Positions 27,353-36,250 of a DNA stretch of 64,000 bases are shown here, piece by piece. The translations under genes were made by a program, and so were the position numbers. Source of the stretch: Nocardia rhizosphaerihabitans (GTDB lineage: Bacteria; Actinomycetota; Actinomycetes; Mycobacteriales; Mycobacteriaceae); NCBI RefSeq assembly GCF_014646295.1, contig NZ_BMNE01000002.1, positions 436,595 to 500,594 of the forward strand, given 5' to 3'. Every line of letters begins with the position of its first letter. Positions within the stretch are counted from its first letter, which is position 1. Below the pieces are notes generated by a model. The model worked only from the letters and a program-made list of their open reading frames with translations, had not been told where the DNA came from and ran no database searches.

Positions 27353-28728
27353 TGCGGCAGTAGGTCGTTCAGCGCCCCGTCCAAGGTGGGGTAGCGGAAG
27401 GTGAAGCCTGCCTTGTGCAGGACTTCGGAGGTGGCGTGGCGGCCGGTGAGGCCGAGGGCGGGGTCGGTGCGGAGGGCGACCGCGCCGACCTTCAGCACTG
27501 CCGTGGGCGTCGGGGGTGCCGGTGGGCGGTGCAGAAGGCGGCGCAGGGTGGCCATGAGTTCGGTGTTGCGGACCGGGAATTCGGTGGCGGCGACGAGGAT
27601 GCCGTCGGGGAGGGTCAGGTCAGGGTCGAGGCCGAGGGTGGTTCGGACGATCGCCAGCCAGTCCTCGATGTGGATCCAGCTGAACCACTGGTCGCCGGGG
27701 CCGACGCGGCCGCCGAGACCGGCCTTGGTGAGTTGGGCCAGGCGTTTGAGCGCGGGGGCGTCGGGGTCGAGGACGATCGAGGTGCGCAGGATCGTCCAGT
27801 GGTCGGCGCGGGCCGGGTCGAAGGCTTCTTCCCACGGCTGGGCGACGCCGGTCATCTGGGGGAGGCCGACGGGCAGGGGAGTTGTTTCGGTGCAGCGGGT
27901 TTCGCCCGCGTCCGACCAGATCGCGGTGGTGCTGGCCTGCACCCAGTAGTCGACCGGGGTGTCGCGCAGCCCGGCCGCGGCGACGAGGGCGCTGGTGGAA
28001 TCGACGCGGCTGCTGCGCAGTTCGGCGATGTTGCGTTCGGTCGGTCTGCAGTCGACCAGTTTTCCGGCCAGATTGATCACCGCGAGCTTGCCGGGTTCCC
28101 GCAGTTCGGCGGCCCAGGCACCGACCGACCGGCCGTCCCATTCGGTCTGCCGGAACGGCAGCGCGGGGTTGCGGCGGCGGGTGAGCAACGTGACGCGCTG
28201 TCCCCGGCAGGTCAGGTCGGCGGCGATCTGGGTGCCCAGCGCGCCGGTGCCGCCGGCGATGACCACGGTGAGCGCGTCCTCGGCGGGGACGAGCCCCGCC
28301 AGTCGCGCCAGCCGCGAAAAGTTCACGCGCGCATCGGTTTCGATGAAGGGGCGAACCACCGCGCGAGCCGCCGCGGCGGACGGTCCGGCGAACCGCAGTT
28401 CCTGGCTGATCTCGGTGCCACCGTCACGCGGTGTCAGCCGCCAGGTGAGGTGCATGGTGCCCGCCGGTTCGGGCTGCTCGATACTCAGCTCTTGATTCGG
28501 CACCACCGTGGTGACAGTGAACGGCTCGCCGAACCGCCCATGGATCCGCGCCGAGAACTTACCGTTGGGCAGGTAATTACCGGTGGCGCCAACGGCAACC
28601 GGCCCGTGCATCCGCACCGACCGCACACCGGGATTCCACTCGGGCCACTGCTCGAGATCCCCCAGGACGCTCCACACCAATTCCGGTGCGAGCGCGATGA
28701 ACTGCGTGTACTTCGTCGTACCACCCAT
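27349..28728 (-). CDS. SRPBCC domain fused to TIGR01777-type NAD(P)-binding epimerase-like protein
   Basis: A 459-residue two-domain protein. Residues 1-150 form an SRPBCC/START-like ligand-binding domain (YTQFIALAPELVWSVLGDLEQWPEWNP). From about 153 a Rossmann fold starts with VVIAGGTGALGTQIAADL, followed by DYWVQASTTAIW and WSWIHIEDW-like motifs of the TIGR01777/YfcH family. A C-terminal DUF1731 segment reads ATSEVLHKAGFTFRYPTLDGALNDLL. The canonical Tyr-x-x-x-Lys of active SDRs is not evident. Its stop codon overlaps the pcrA stop inside one CTAG. The function is unknown. Confidence 0.85.
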   Translation of the reverse strand: MGGTTKYTQFIALAPELVWSVLGDLEQWPEWNPGVRSVRMHGPVAVGATGNYLPNGKFSARIHGRFGEPFTVTTVVPNQELSIEQPEPAGTMHLTWRLTPRDGGTEISQELRFAGPSAAAARAVVRPFIETDARVNFSRLARLAGLVPAEDALTVVIAGGTGALGTQIAADLTCRGQRVTLLTRRRNPALPFRQTEWDGRSVGAWAAELREPGKLAVINLAGKLVDCRPTERNIAELRSSRVDSTSALVAAAGLRDTPVDYWVQASTTAIWSDAGETRCTETTPLPVGLPQMTGVAQPWEEAFDPARADHWTILRTSIVLDPDAPALKRLAQLTKAGLGGRVGPGDQWFSWIHIEDWLAIVRTTLGLDPDLTLPDGILVAATEFPVRNTELMATLRRLLHRPPAPPTPTAVLKVGAVALRTDPALGLTGRHATSEVLHKAGFTFRYPTLDGALNDLLPH

Positions 28729-28926
28729 ACCGAAACGCTAGCCCGCAACCGCCAACACCGAAACGTGCTAGTGCTCACGCACCAACTGATCAACGCAAGA
28801 ACATGGGTAACTCACCAACAACAGCAAACCCACGCATCACCACACCGCCAGCCGCCAACGCAGCCCGACCAACACCTGAGTCTGGCCAAAATACGCGGAG
28901 AGGCGGGGGGAGAGGCGGGCGAGCAC

Positions 28927-29973
28927 CTAGTCGCGTTGGGAGCCTAGGCTGATGCCTCGGGTGGCTAGCCACGGGACCGGGTCGATCTTGTCGGTGCCGT
29001 TGAGCCACACCTCGAAGTGGCAGTGCGGACCCGTGGAGAAGCCGCGGTTGCCCATGGTGGCGATCTGATCGCCCGCCATGACCCGCTCGCCCTGCGAGAC
29101 GGTCGCGGTGTCGATGTGGCCGTAGATGGTGACCGTGCCGTCGTCGTGCAGGACACGCACCCACATGCCGAAGCCCGATGCCGGGCCCGCCTCGATGACG
29201 GTGCCGTCGGCGACCGAGTAGATCGGGGTGCCGATCGGGCCCGCGACGTCGATGCCGAGGTGCTGCACACCCCAGCGGGCGCCGAAACCGGAGGTGTAGT
29301 TGCCGGAGGTGAACTTGGCGAACAGCGGCCGCAGCTTGGCGGATTCCTGCGCGGCCAGGTCTTCGGCGAACTTCTGGCCCTTGGCCAGGATGTCGTCGAA
29401 ATGGCTCCTGTCGGCGACGGTGCTGGCGTCGAGCACCTGCGGTGCGGCGCCGGTGCCTTCGTCGGCGAGGTCGGCCGTGCTCATCGACTGAGCGGCGATC
29501 TCGTGGATCTGGCCCGCTGCCTCGTAATCCACGCCGTGGGCGGGCTGACCGGGGTCGGCCATCGCGGCCTGACCCGCGGCGACGACCGCGCCGGCGGCGA
29601 CGGCGATGACCGCGGCGCGGCCCTTCAGCGCGGCGGGCGGTGCCGGCACGCGGTGCGCGCCACCACGGCGCTCGACGCGACGCGGTTCGGGCTCGGCGTG
29701 CGTTTCTTCGGTGGGGGTGGGCTCCCAGGTGTTGTCGTAGGCGCCGGTGTCATAGGACTCGTCGGCGGTCCACTCGTCCTCGGCCGGCGTCCACGCGGCA
29801 TTGCCGGACCAGCTGTTCTGGTCGTGCCAGGCGTCCTGCTGCGGCCACGCGGTCTCGGGCTGCGCGGCCGGGGCGCGGCGGGCCTGCGGGTGCGAGGTGT
29901 ATTCGTCGGCATACCGGTAACGGTGTCCGGAGTTGGTGCGATCTTCGACTGTGAAGGTGGAGCGGTGGTTCAT
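28927..29973 (-). CDS. M23 (LytM-type) metallopeptidase, secreted or membrane-anchored
   Basis: A 348-residue homologue of M. tuberculosis Rv0950c. The N-terminal part is low-complexity, rich in Trp, Glu, Pro and Ala; a hydrophobic segment (about 150-175, AAVIAVAAGAVVAAGQAAMA) acts as anchor or internal signal. The LytM domain has zinc motif HLGIDVAG (HxxxD) and HCHFEVW (HxH), plus GHIDTATVSQG, so the catalytic set is complete and peptidoglycan cross-link cleavage is expected. The ATG at 29973 lacks a clear ribosome-binding site; the frame is open further upstream without conserved sequence. A coiled segment lies before the peptidase domain. Confidence 0.88.
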   Translation of the reverse strand: MNHRSTFTVEDRTNSGHRYRYADEYTSHPQARRAPAAQPETAWPQQDAWHDQNSWSGNAAWTPAEDEWTADESYDTGAYDNTWEPTPTEETHAEPEPRRVERRGGAHRVPAPPAALKGRAAVIAVAAGAVVAAGQAAMADPGQPAHGVDYEAAGQIHEIAAQSMSTADLADEGTGAAPQVLDASTVADRSHFDDILAKGQKFAEDLAAQESAKLRPLFAKFTSGNYTSGFGARWGVQHLGIDVAGPIGTPIYSVADGTVIEAGPASGFGMWVRVLHDDGTVTIYGHIDTATVSQGERVMAGDQIATMGNRGFSTGPHCHFEVWLNGTDKIDPVPWLATRGISLGSQRD

Positions 29974-30057
29974 CGGCCGTGCCGAATCGCCGACGGCTGT
30001 TCCAAGCGAGTGCTGACGTGCCTCAAGCTTGTCGTCCTCCTCAGTCCTGACTTGCCA

Positions 30058-30085
30058 GTCGTGACCTGGTTGTCGTGACCTGGTT
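30058..30085. repeat. Tandem 14-base direct repeat
   Basis: GTCGTGACCTGGTT occurs twice in immediate succession, followed by a further partial GTGAC. On the minus strand it lies about 85-110 bases upstream of the M23 start codon. It may be a regulator-binding site or a slippage product. Confidence 0.7.
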
Positions 30086-30220
30086 GTGACTTCGACCGCA
30101 TTGACGGTAACGAAGCGATTGCAGAGTGGCAAGCGCTGCTCGAAAACCTACACGCGTGTGTGAGATTCGTCACCGTAACGCGAGGGAATTTCTCACCGTT
30201 TTCGGGTCTCCCGGGTGAGG

Positions 30221-30235
30221 TATGTCGACGACATA
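30221..30235. promoter_or_regulatory. Perfect odd-centred palindrome in the M23/sucC gap
   Basis: TATGTCG-A-CGACATA, 7-base arms around one base, is a typical dimeric repressor/activator site. It sits about 250 bases from the M23 start and 260 from the sucC start. No regulator gene is adjacent. Confidence 0.55.
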
Positions 30236-30289
30236 ACGTAGTAGATCGTGGGGCGCCGCGGCTTTAGGTGTTCCGACCTGCCACGGTGT

Positions 30290-30341
30290 CGGAAAAAGCC
30301 GAAAAACTACTCGCCAGTAGCCTTGGCCAGCGGTTTTTCCG
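30290..30341 (-). terminator. Terminator-like nested hairpin in the M23 leader
   Basis: Outer arms CGGAAAAA (30290-30297) and TTTTTCCG (30334-30341) enclose CTACT-CGCC-AGTAG (30307-30320). Read on the minus strand, the inner stem is followed directly by TTTTTC, the form of an intrinsic terminator. It would block minus-strand transcription entering the M23 gene, or act as an attenuator. Confidence 0.5.
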
Positions 30342-30493
30342 GCCTCCCGTAACACGTCGTGACCTGCGCCACTTAGGATGAATGTGGCCGATTGGCCCTC
30401 CATGTGACTGGTTAGAGTCCGACCCGACCCGCTACCGACGTCGGGCCGCCAACAAAGACGTTGTCATAGCAACGCAGACGAGACGGTGAGTAC

Positions 30494-31660
30494 ATGGATC
30501 TCTTCGAATATCAGGCGAAGGAGCTCTTCGTTAAGCACGGAGTGCCTTCGTCCGAGGGTCGTGTTTGCGACACGGCCGAAGAAGCTCGCGCGATTGCCGA
30601 GGAAATCGGCAAGCCGGTGATGGTCAAGGCGCAGGTCAAGGTGGGCGGCCGCGGTAAGGCGGGTGGCGTCAAGTACGCCGCCACCCCGGAGGACGCGTTC
30701 ACGCACGCGCAGAACATCCTCGGCCTGGACATCAAGGGCCACATCGTCAAGAAGCTCCTTGTCGCCGAGGCCAAGGACATCGCGGAGGAGTACTACATCT
30801 CCTTCCTGCTCGACCGCTCGAACCGCACCTACCTGGCCATGTGTTCGGTCGAGGGCGGCATGGAGATCGAAGAGGTCGCGGAGAAGACTCCCGAGCGCCT
30901 CGCCAAGGTCCCCGTCGACGCCGTCAAGGGTGTCGACCTGGCCTTCGCCCGCTCGATCGCCGAGCAGGGCCACCTGCCCGCCGACGTGCTCGACGCCGCG
31001 GCCGTGACCATCCAGAAGCTGTGGGAGGTCTTCGTCAAGGAAGACACCACCCTGGTCGAGGTCAACCCGCTGGTGCGCACTCCGCAGGACGAGATCCTCG
31101 CCCTCGACGGCAAGGTCACCCTGGACGAGAACGCCGAGTACCGCCAGCCCGGCCACCTCGAGTTCGCCGACGTCGACGCGACCGATCCGCTCGAGCTCAA
31201 GGCCAAGGAGAACGACCTCAACTACGTCAAGCTCGACGGTGAGGTCGGCATCATCGGCAACGGCGCCGGCCTGGTCATGTCGACCCTGGACGTCGTCGCG
31301 TACGCCGGTGAGAACCACGGCGGCGTGAAGCCGGCCAACTTCCTCGACATCGGCGGTGGCGCCTCGGCTTCCGTGATGGCCGCGGGTCTGGACGTCATCC
31401 TGGGCGACTCGCAGGTCAAGAGCGTTTTCGTCAACGTGTTCGGTGGCATCACCGCGTGCGACGCGGTCGCCAACGGCATCGTGAAGGCGCTGGAGATCCT
31501 CGGTGACGCGGCCACCAAGCCGCTGGTCGTCCGTCTCGACGGCAACAACGTCGACGAGGGCCGCAAGATCCTCGCCGAGGCCAACCACCCGCTGGTGACG
31601 CTGGCCCAGACCATGGACGAAGGCGCCGACAAGGCTGCCGAACTGGCCGCAGCCAAGTAA
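30494..31660 (+). CDS. sucC: Succinyl-CoA synthetase (ADP-forming) beta subunit
   Basis: A 388-residue TCA-cycle subunit with N-terminal ATP-grasp domain: [37 protein letters not shown], and the metal/ATP segment VEVNPLV. The C-terminal CoA-ligase domain has [16 protein letters not shown] and [18 protein letters not shown]. Length equals E. coli SucC (388). GGTGAG precedes ATG. It makes succinate and ATP from succinyl-CoA with SucD, whose gene follows 11 bases later. Confidence 0.98.
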   Translation: MDLFEYQAKELFVKHGVPSSEGRVCDTAEEARAIAEEIGKPVMVKAQVKVGGRGKAGGVKYAATPEDAFTHAQNILGLDIKGHIVKKLLVAEAKDIAEEYYISFLLDRSNRTYLAMCSVEGGMEIEEVAEKTPERLAKVPVDAVKGVDLAFARSIAEQGHLPADVLDAAAVTIQKLWEVFVKEDTTLVEVNPLVRTPQDEILALDGKVTLDENAEYRQPGHLEFADVDATDPLELKAKENDLNYVKLDGEVGIIGNGAGLVMSTLDVVAYAGENHGGVKPANFLDIGGGASASVMAAGLDVILGDSQVKSVFVNVFGGITACDAVANGIVKALEILGDAATKPLVVRLDGNNVDEGRKILAEANHPLVTLAQTMDEGADKAAELAAAK

Positions 31661-31671
31661 GGAACACAAAC

Positions 31672-32589
31672 ATGTCCATCTTCCTGAACAAGGACAACAA
31701 GGTCATCGTCCAGGGCATCACCGGCGGCGAGGGCACCAAGCACACCGCGCTGATGCTGAAGGCGGGCACCAACGTCGTCGGCGGCGTGAACGCGCGCAAG
31801 GCCGGCACCACCGTGACCCACACCGACGCCGCGGGCAACACCGTCGAGCTGCCGGTGTTCGGCTCCGTCGCCGAGGCGATGGAGAAGACCGGCGCCGACA
31901 CCTCGATCGCGTTCGTGCCGCCCGCCTTCTCCAAGGACGCCATCGTCGAGGCCATCGACGCGGAGATCCCGCTGCTCGTGGTCATCACCGAGGGCATCCC
32001 GGTGCAGGACTCCGCCTACGCGTGGGCCTACAACGTCGAAAAGGGCGAGAAGACCCGCATCATCGGCCCGAACTGCCCCGGCATCATCACCCCCGGCGAG
32101 GCGCTGGTCGGCATCACCCCGAACAACATCACCGGCAAGGGCCCGATCGGCCTGGTCTCGAAGTCGGGCACCCTGACCTACCAGATGATGTACGAGCTGC
32201 GCGATTTCGGTTTCTCGACCGCGATCGGCATCGGCGGCGACCCGGTCATCGGCACCACCCACATCGACGCCATCGAGGCGTTCGAGAAGGACCCCGAGAC
32301 CAAGATCATCGTCATGATCGGCGAGATCGGTGGCGACGCCGAAGAGCGTGCCGCGGCCTACATCAAGGCCAACGTGACCAAGCCGGTCGTCGGCTACGTC
32401 GCGGGCTTCACCGCGCCCGAGGGCAAGACCATGGGCCACGCGGGCGCCATCGTCTCCTCCGGCGGCGGTACCGCGCAGGCCAAGCAGGAAGCGCTCGAGG
32501 CCGCGGGCGTGAAGGTCGGCAAGACGCCGTCCGCGACCGCCGCCCTGGCGCGCGAGATCCTGGAGAAGGCGTCCATCGCTTCCGCCTGA
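31672..32589 (+). CDS. sucD: Succinyl-CoA synthetase alpha subunit
   Basis: A 305-residue partner of SucC. The CoA-binding Rossmann segment has [19 protein letters not shown]; the phosphorylated histidine lies in [21 protein letters not shown], and [36 protein letters not shown] is diagnostic. It is co-transcribed with sucC and ends at a strong terminator about 95 bases downstream. Confidence 0.98.
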   Translation: MSIFLNKDNKVIVQGITGGEGTKHTALMLKAGTNVVGGVNARKAGTTVTHTDAAGNTVELPVFGSVAEAMEKTGADTSIAFVPPAFSKDAIVEAIDAEIPLLVVITEGIPVQDSAYAWAYNVEKGEKTRIIGPNCPGIITPGEALVGITPNNITGKGPIGLVSKSGTLTYQMMYELRDFGFSTAIGIGGDPVIGTTHIDAIEAFEKDPETKIIVMIGEIGGDAEERAAAYIKANVTKPVVGYVAGFTAPEGKTMGHAGAIVSSGGGTAQAKQEALEAAGVKVGKTPSATAALAREILEKASIASA

Positions 32590-32682
32590 TCCGGTCAGGG
32601 CCCGTAGGCGGTAGCTTGCGTAACCACGAAGGGCCCAGAGGATCAGGCCAGTCGGACACCGCCTGATCTATCGCACACCTAT

Positions 32683-32717
32683 GAAGGCCGCCTCCAGGTT
32701 TGACGGAGGCGGCCTTC
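32683..32717 (+). terminator. Intrinsic terminator of sucCD
   Basis: GAAGGCCGCCTCC (32683-32695) pairs perfectly with GGAGGCGGCCTTC (32705-32717) over 9 bases, a 13-bp stem, followed by GTCGATTCT with few T residues, as is usual in actinobacteria. Confidence 0.85.
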
Positions 32718-32739
32718 GTCGATTCTGCACAGGGCGTGG

Positions 32740-32748
32740 TTATCCACA
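32740..32748. promoter_or_regulatory. Consensus DnaA box
   Basis: TTATCCACA, the exact DnaA-box consensus, lies between the sucCD terminator and the DUF5336 gene. It is single; no cluster or AT-rich unwinding element is present, so it is not an origin. Confidence 0.45.
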
Positions 32749-32861
32749 GCCCGATCGGTAGGTGGTGACCGGGGACGTGGCGTGCAGTAGCGTCAAGTAC
32801 TGGATCAGCACCAGTCAGTTCGACGCGACCGATGCGCACGACTCGACAAGGAGACGACGAC

Positions 32862-33902
32862 ATGTCATACCCGACCGGGGGCTCCGGGTACAACGCACCC
32901 GCGACACCCGCCGCGCCCAGCCAGGGCCCGAGCACCGGAGCCGCCGCGGCTGCACCATCGACCGCGGCCGATGCCGGTGCCAAAGGGCTGCCGTTCATTC
33001 TGACCGCGGCGACCGCCGGACTCGGCGTGCTGACCTTCCTGCTCGGCTTCCTGCCGTTCGTCGGCGCCAAGCCGGTGACGCTCGGCGGCACCACGGTGAC
33101 CAGCGACGAGACCGACAGCTTCTTCGCGTACTTCGGTGGTTCGGCCTCGCTCACCATCGTCCTGGTGGCCGGCCTGCTCGCCGCAGTCTCGTTGCTGCCC
33201 AAGCAGAATCTGCTCGGCGCCGCCGCGGCGACCGCGGTGGCCGGGCTCTTCGGCGTGCTCGCGCTGACGTTCTCGGTGCCCGAGGGCGCCGAGCTCGAAT
33301 TCGGCGCCTTCATCGTGATCGTGTTCGCGCTGCTGACCGCCGCCGCCGCGATCGTCGGCCTGCTGTTCGGGCTGGGCATCATCAAGGCGCCCGCGCCCAA
33401 GCCCGCGCAGCCACAGCAGCAGCCGGGTCAGTACGGCCAGTACGGCCAGCAGGGTTACGGGCAGCAGGGCTACGGCCAGACCGGGTACGGCCAGGGCCAG
33501 ACCGGCGGTCAGTACCCCACCCAGCAGCCGTCGCCGTACGGCCAGCAGAGCCAGCCGTCGGTGCCGCAGCCGTCCTACGGTCAGCCGGGCCAGCAGCCGC
33601 CGCCTGCCTACGGTCAGCCGCAGCAGTCGCCGTACGGCCAGCAGTACGGTGCGCCGCAGCAGCCCTCGCCCTACGGTGCCGCGCCGCAGGCGCAGCCGCG
33701 TCCGGACGAGAGCGCGACCCAGAACTTCGGCGGGCAGCAGGGCCAGCCATTCGGCGGGCCGACCTACGGTGGCGCGCAGGGCGGTTCGCCCGCACAGCCG
33801 CAGCAGGGCGCCGGTCAGGGTCAGCCGTTCGGTGGTGAGCAGACCGCCGATCCGGCGGCCGACGCGACCACCGCGTTCCGCCCGAACGACGACAACAAGT
33901 AG
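32862..33902 (+). CDS. DUF5336 membrane protein with Gln/Tyr/Gly-rich tail (Rv0954 family)
   Basis: A 346-residue protein homologous to the 34-kDa antigen family (Rv0954). After a short Pro/Ala-rich N-terminus come four membrane segments (about residues 47-175). From about residue 185 the cytoplasmic tail is low-complexity, dominated by YGQQ, GYGQ and PSYGQP units, resembling prion-like domains. AAGGAG precedes ATG at 32862; a longer in-frame start at 32832 is unlikely. Rv0954 was reported to interact with growth and division proteins. It is followed by its own terminator. Confidence 0.88.
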   Translation: MSYPTGGSGYNAPATPAAPSQGPSTGAAAAAPSTAADAGAKGLPFILTAATAGLGVLTFLLGFLPFVGAKPVTLGGTTVTSDETDSFFAYFGGSASLTIVLVAGLLAAVSLLPKQNLLGAAAATAVAGLFGVLALTFSVPEGAELEFGAFIVIVFALLTAAAAIVGLLFGLGIIKAPAPKPAQPQQQPGQYGQYGQQGYGQQGYGQTGYGQGQTGGQYPTQQPSPYGQQSQPSVPQPSYGQPGQQPPPAYGQPQQSPYGQQYGAPQQPSPYGAAPQAQPRPDESATQNFGGQQGQPFGGPTYGGAQGGSPAQPQQGAGQGQPFGGEQTADPAADATTAFRPNDDNK

Positions 33903-33940
33903 GAAACCGACGGCCATCGCGTGTGGCACAGGTTCGATCG

Positions 33941-33968
33941 CGAGCCCACAGGTGTGCCTGTGGGCTCG
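33941..33968 (+). terminator. Intrinsic terminator after DUF5336 gene
   Basis: CGAGCCCACAGG-TGTG-CCTGTGGGCTCG, a perfect 12-bp stem with a tetraloop, 38 bases after the stop codon. It has no T-run. It separates this gene from the DUF6350-purNH unit. Confidence 0.8.
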
Positions 33969-34017
33969 CGGCGCGCCTGACCCGCGCCCGCCGGGGAAGC
34001 TGCCACGCTGAATTGTC

Positions 34018-35535
34018 ATGAGCTCCCGTAACGCCCTCGTGCGCCGGACCTCCAGGTCACGCGGCACCGGGGAGGCCACCGCACCGCCGTCCGGGCACGG
34101 TCACGAACCGCCCTGGTGGTCGCTGTCGCCCGAGCGGGCGCGAACCCTGCTGCTGGTCGCGGCCAGGCCGACGATCTGCGCGCTGGCGGCGACGATCCTG
34201 CTCGTCCTCGTGGTCATGCTGACCACCGGCACCGACCTGACCAGCGCGCCCGGCGCGGTCGCCGCGACCTGGCTTGCCGCCCATCAGATTCCGCTCACCG
34301 TCGGCCGGACCACGCTCGGCCTGCTGCCGCTGGTACCGACCGCGATTCTGGTCTTGGTCGCGGCCCGCGAATGCGCGCGGGCGGTGCCCAACCGGCCGAC
34401 CCCGGTCGAGCTGGGCTGGCTCACCGGCGCGGTACTGGCCGGTCCGCTGCTCATGACCGCCGTCTGCCTGGCCGTCACCGGTGACGCCGCCGGCGTCACC
34501 CCGCTCGAACCGCCGGGCCCGGTCACCGCGTTCGGCTGGGTGATCGTGCTGTATCTCGGTGCGGCGGCAGGCGGAATCGCGAGCAGGGCCTGGTCTTCGC
34601 TGTGCGCGCTCGTCCCGGTCGAGATCCCCGAATGGGCCGTGCTCGGTGCCCGCGCCGCCCGCCGGACCGTCTTGCGGATGCTCTGCTGTGCCGCGCTGGC
34701 CACGGCCGTGTCGTTCTTCACGCACCTCTCGCGCCTCGACGGCGCCTACCACCAGGCCCACAACTTCACCGACGTCCTCGGCATGACGTTGCTGTCGCTG
34801 CTCTACCTGCCCAATGTGGTGATCGCCGCGGCGGGTCTGCTCACCGGCGCCGCCGTGCAGCTCGGCGCGGGCTCGGTCGGCCTGTTCGGAGTCACCGCGG
34901 GCCAGGTGCCCGGCGTGCCCGCGCTGATCCCCTTGCCGGAGGGACCGCCCGCGGCCTGGTGGCCGGTGCTGCTGCTGGTGCCGATCGCGGTGGGCGTGCT
35001 CGGTGGCATCGAGCTCGGCCGCGTCGGCGACGACCGGCCGGGCGCACCGTGGGCGACGCTCACCTCCGCCGCGCTGTCCACGCTGACGTTCCTGGCCCTG
35101 GCGATCCTCGGCGGCGGACAACTCGGCGCCGTCGGCTGGGTCGGAGTCGACCTGCTGATGCTGGTCGTGTTGATGGTCACCTGGTTCGGTTTCGGCGGCT
35201 TCGTCGGCATGGTCTTCGCCCGCCGCTTCCTCGCCCCCACCGCACCGGTCGAGGACTACGACGACCACATCGACGACTACGACGATTACGACGACGAGGA
35301 CGACTACTACTACGACGACGACGACGAGGACGAGGACGAGGACGAGGACGAAAACGACGACTACGACGACGATCCCGCGGTCGAGCTCGACGCCGAACTG
35401 GTCACCGACATCGACGACGACGTCGAGGTGAGCATCGCCGCCCCCGGTTCCGCGGTGCCGCCCGCCGACGACATCGTCGACGCCGAGGTGGTCGAGCCGG
35501 ACCTGCCGGAAGGTGACAAGACCACCGGTCGTTAA
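34018..35535 (+). CDS. DUF6350-type multi-spanning membrane protein with acidic tail (Rv0955 family)
   Basis: A 505-residue protein with about ten membrane segments (residues 40-405) and a very acidic C-terminus. Residues about 411-455 are almost only Asp, Tyr and Glu (runs such as YDDEDDYYYDDDDEDEDEDED), then another Asp/Glu/Val-rich stretch. It corresponds in position to Rv0955, annotated as a permease-like or cell-division membrane protein. The short basic N-terminus lies in the cytoplasm. It immediately precedes purN, overlapping it if the GTG start of purN is used. Transport substrate is unknown. Confidence 0.82.
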   Translation: MSSRNALVRRTSRSRGTGEATAPPSGHGHEPPWWSLSPERARTLLLVAARPTICALAATILLVLVVMLTTGTDLTSAPGAVAATWLAAHQIPLTVGRTTLGLLPLVPTAILVLVAARECARAVPNRPTPVELGWLTGAVLAGPLLMTAVCLAVTGDAAGVTPLEPPGPVTAFGWVIVLYLGAAAGGIASRAWSSLCALVPVEIPEWAVLGARAARRTVLRMLCCAALATAVSFFTHLSRLDGAYHQAHNFTDVLGMTLLSLLYLPNVVIAAAGLLTGAAVQLGAGSVGLFGVTAGQVPGVPALIPLPEGPPAAWWPVLLLVPIAVGVLGGIELGRVGDDRPGAPWATLTSAALSTLTFLALAILGGGQLGAVGWVGVDLLMLVVLMVTWFGFGGFVGMVFARRFLAPTAPVEDYDDHIDDYDDYDDEDDYYYDDDDEDEDEDEDENDDYDDDPAVELDAELVTDIDDDVEVSIAAPGSAVPPADDIVDAEVVEPDLPEGDKTTGR

Positions 35536-36250
35536 GCTCGACCCGGCGGTATCGCCGATCGCCGCCACCCGACCCACACGCAGGAGTAGAGCGCTGACGT
35601 CCTCGTTTGCCCAGTGGAAGCCCGCAGGGACACCGGCCACCGTCGTCGTCCTCGCCTCGGGCACCGGCTCGCTGCTCAACGCGCTGCTGGCCGCCGCCCG
35701 CGAGCCCGGCTACCCCGCCAAGATCGTCGCGGTCGGCGTCGACCGGGTGTGCCAAGCCACCGAGTACGCCGAATCCGCTGGTATCGAGCACTTCCGCGTC
35801 GCGGTGAAAGACTTCGCCGACCGCTCGGCATGGGACCTCGCGCTGACCGAGGCCGTCGACGCCTTCCAGCCCGATCTGGTCGTCTCCGCGGGCTTCATGA
35901 AGATCGTCGGCCCCGCGTTCCTGGAGCGTTTCGGCGGCCGGTTCATCAACACCCACCCCGCGCTGCTGCCGTCGTTCCCCGGCGCGCACGGGGTGCGTGA
36001 CGCGCTCGCCTACGGCGCCAAGGTCACCGGCTGCACGGTGCACCTGGTCGACGGCGGGGTCGACACCGGCCCGATCCTCGCGCAGGAGGCGGTCGACGTG
36101 CTGCCCGGCGACGACGAGGCCGCCCTGCACGAGCGCATCAAGGTTGTCGAGCGACGGTTGCTGGCTGAGGTCATCGCCGCTGTCGCGACGCGAGGCATTG
36201 TCTCCGACGGACGAAAGGCAGAAATTCCAGATGAGCGAGCACGCCGGTGA
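35513..36250 (+). CDS. purN: Phosphoribosylglycinamide formyltransferase 1
   Basis: GAR transformylase of purine biosynthesis using 10-formyl-[19 protein letters not shown] is the phosphate-binding loop; [21 protein letters not shown] contains the catalytic Asn-His, with Asp in [13 protein letters not shown]. Start choice is unusual: the only standard start before the conserved core is GTG at 35513, inside the previous gene with no ribosome-binding site. An AGGAG at 35582-35586 is ideally placed for a CTG at 35594, giving 218 residues close to the normal length. The stop overlaps the purH GTG (GTGA). Confidence 0.94.
   Translation: MTRPPVVKLDPAVSPIAATRPTRRSRALTSSFAQWKPAGTPATVVVLASGTGSLLNALLAAAREPGYPAKIVAVGVDRVCQATEYAESAGIEHFRVAVKDFADRSAWDLALTEAVDAFQPDLVVSAGFMKIVGPAFLERFGGRFINTHPALLPSFPGAHGVRDALAYGAKVTGCTVHLVDGGVDTGPILAQEAVDVLPGDDEAALHERIKVVERRLLAEVIAAVATRGIVSDGRKAEIPDERARR

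Larger units (their letters stand above)
29974..30493. other. Long divergent intergenic region, M23 peptidase/sucC
   Basis: 520 bases with no convincing gene. It holds a 14-base tandem repeat (30058-30085), an inverted repeat (30221-30235), a nested hairpin with terminator features on the minus strand (30290-30341) and the sucC leader. Several short frames here have no family resemblance. No c-di-AMP riboswitch consensus could be recognised. Confidence 0.6.

Noticed and set aside
29974..30340. Possible c-di-AMP (ydaO-type) riboswitch before the M23 peptidase
   Set aside because: This class is common ahead of actinobacterial wall hydrolases, but I could not find the conserved GGGGAACC/GGGGTGAA-like core in either orientation.
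30170..30403. A 77-codon minus-strand frame in the M23/sucC gap
   Set aside because: It spans the palindrome and nested hairpin and has no homology; better explained as leader DNA.
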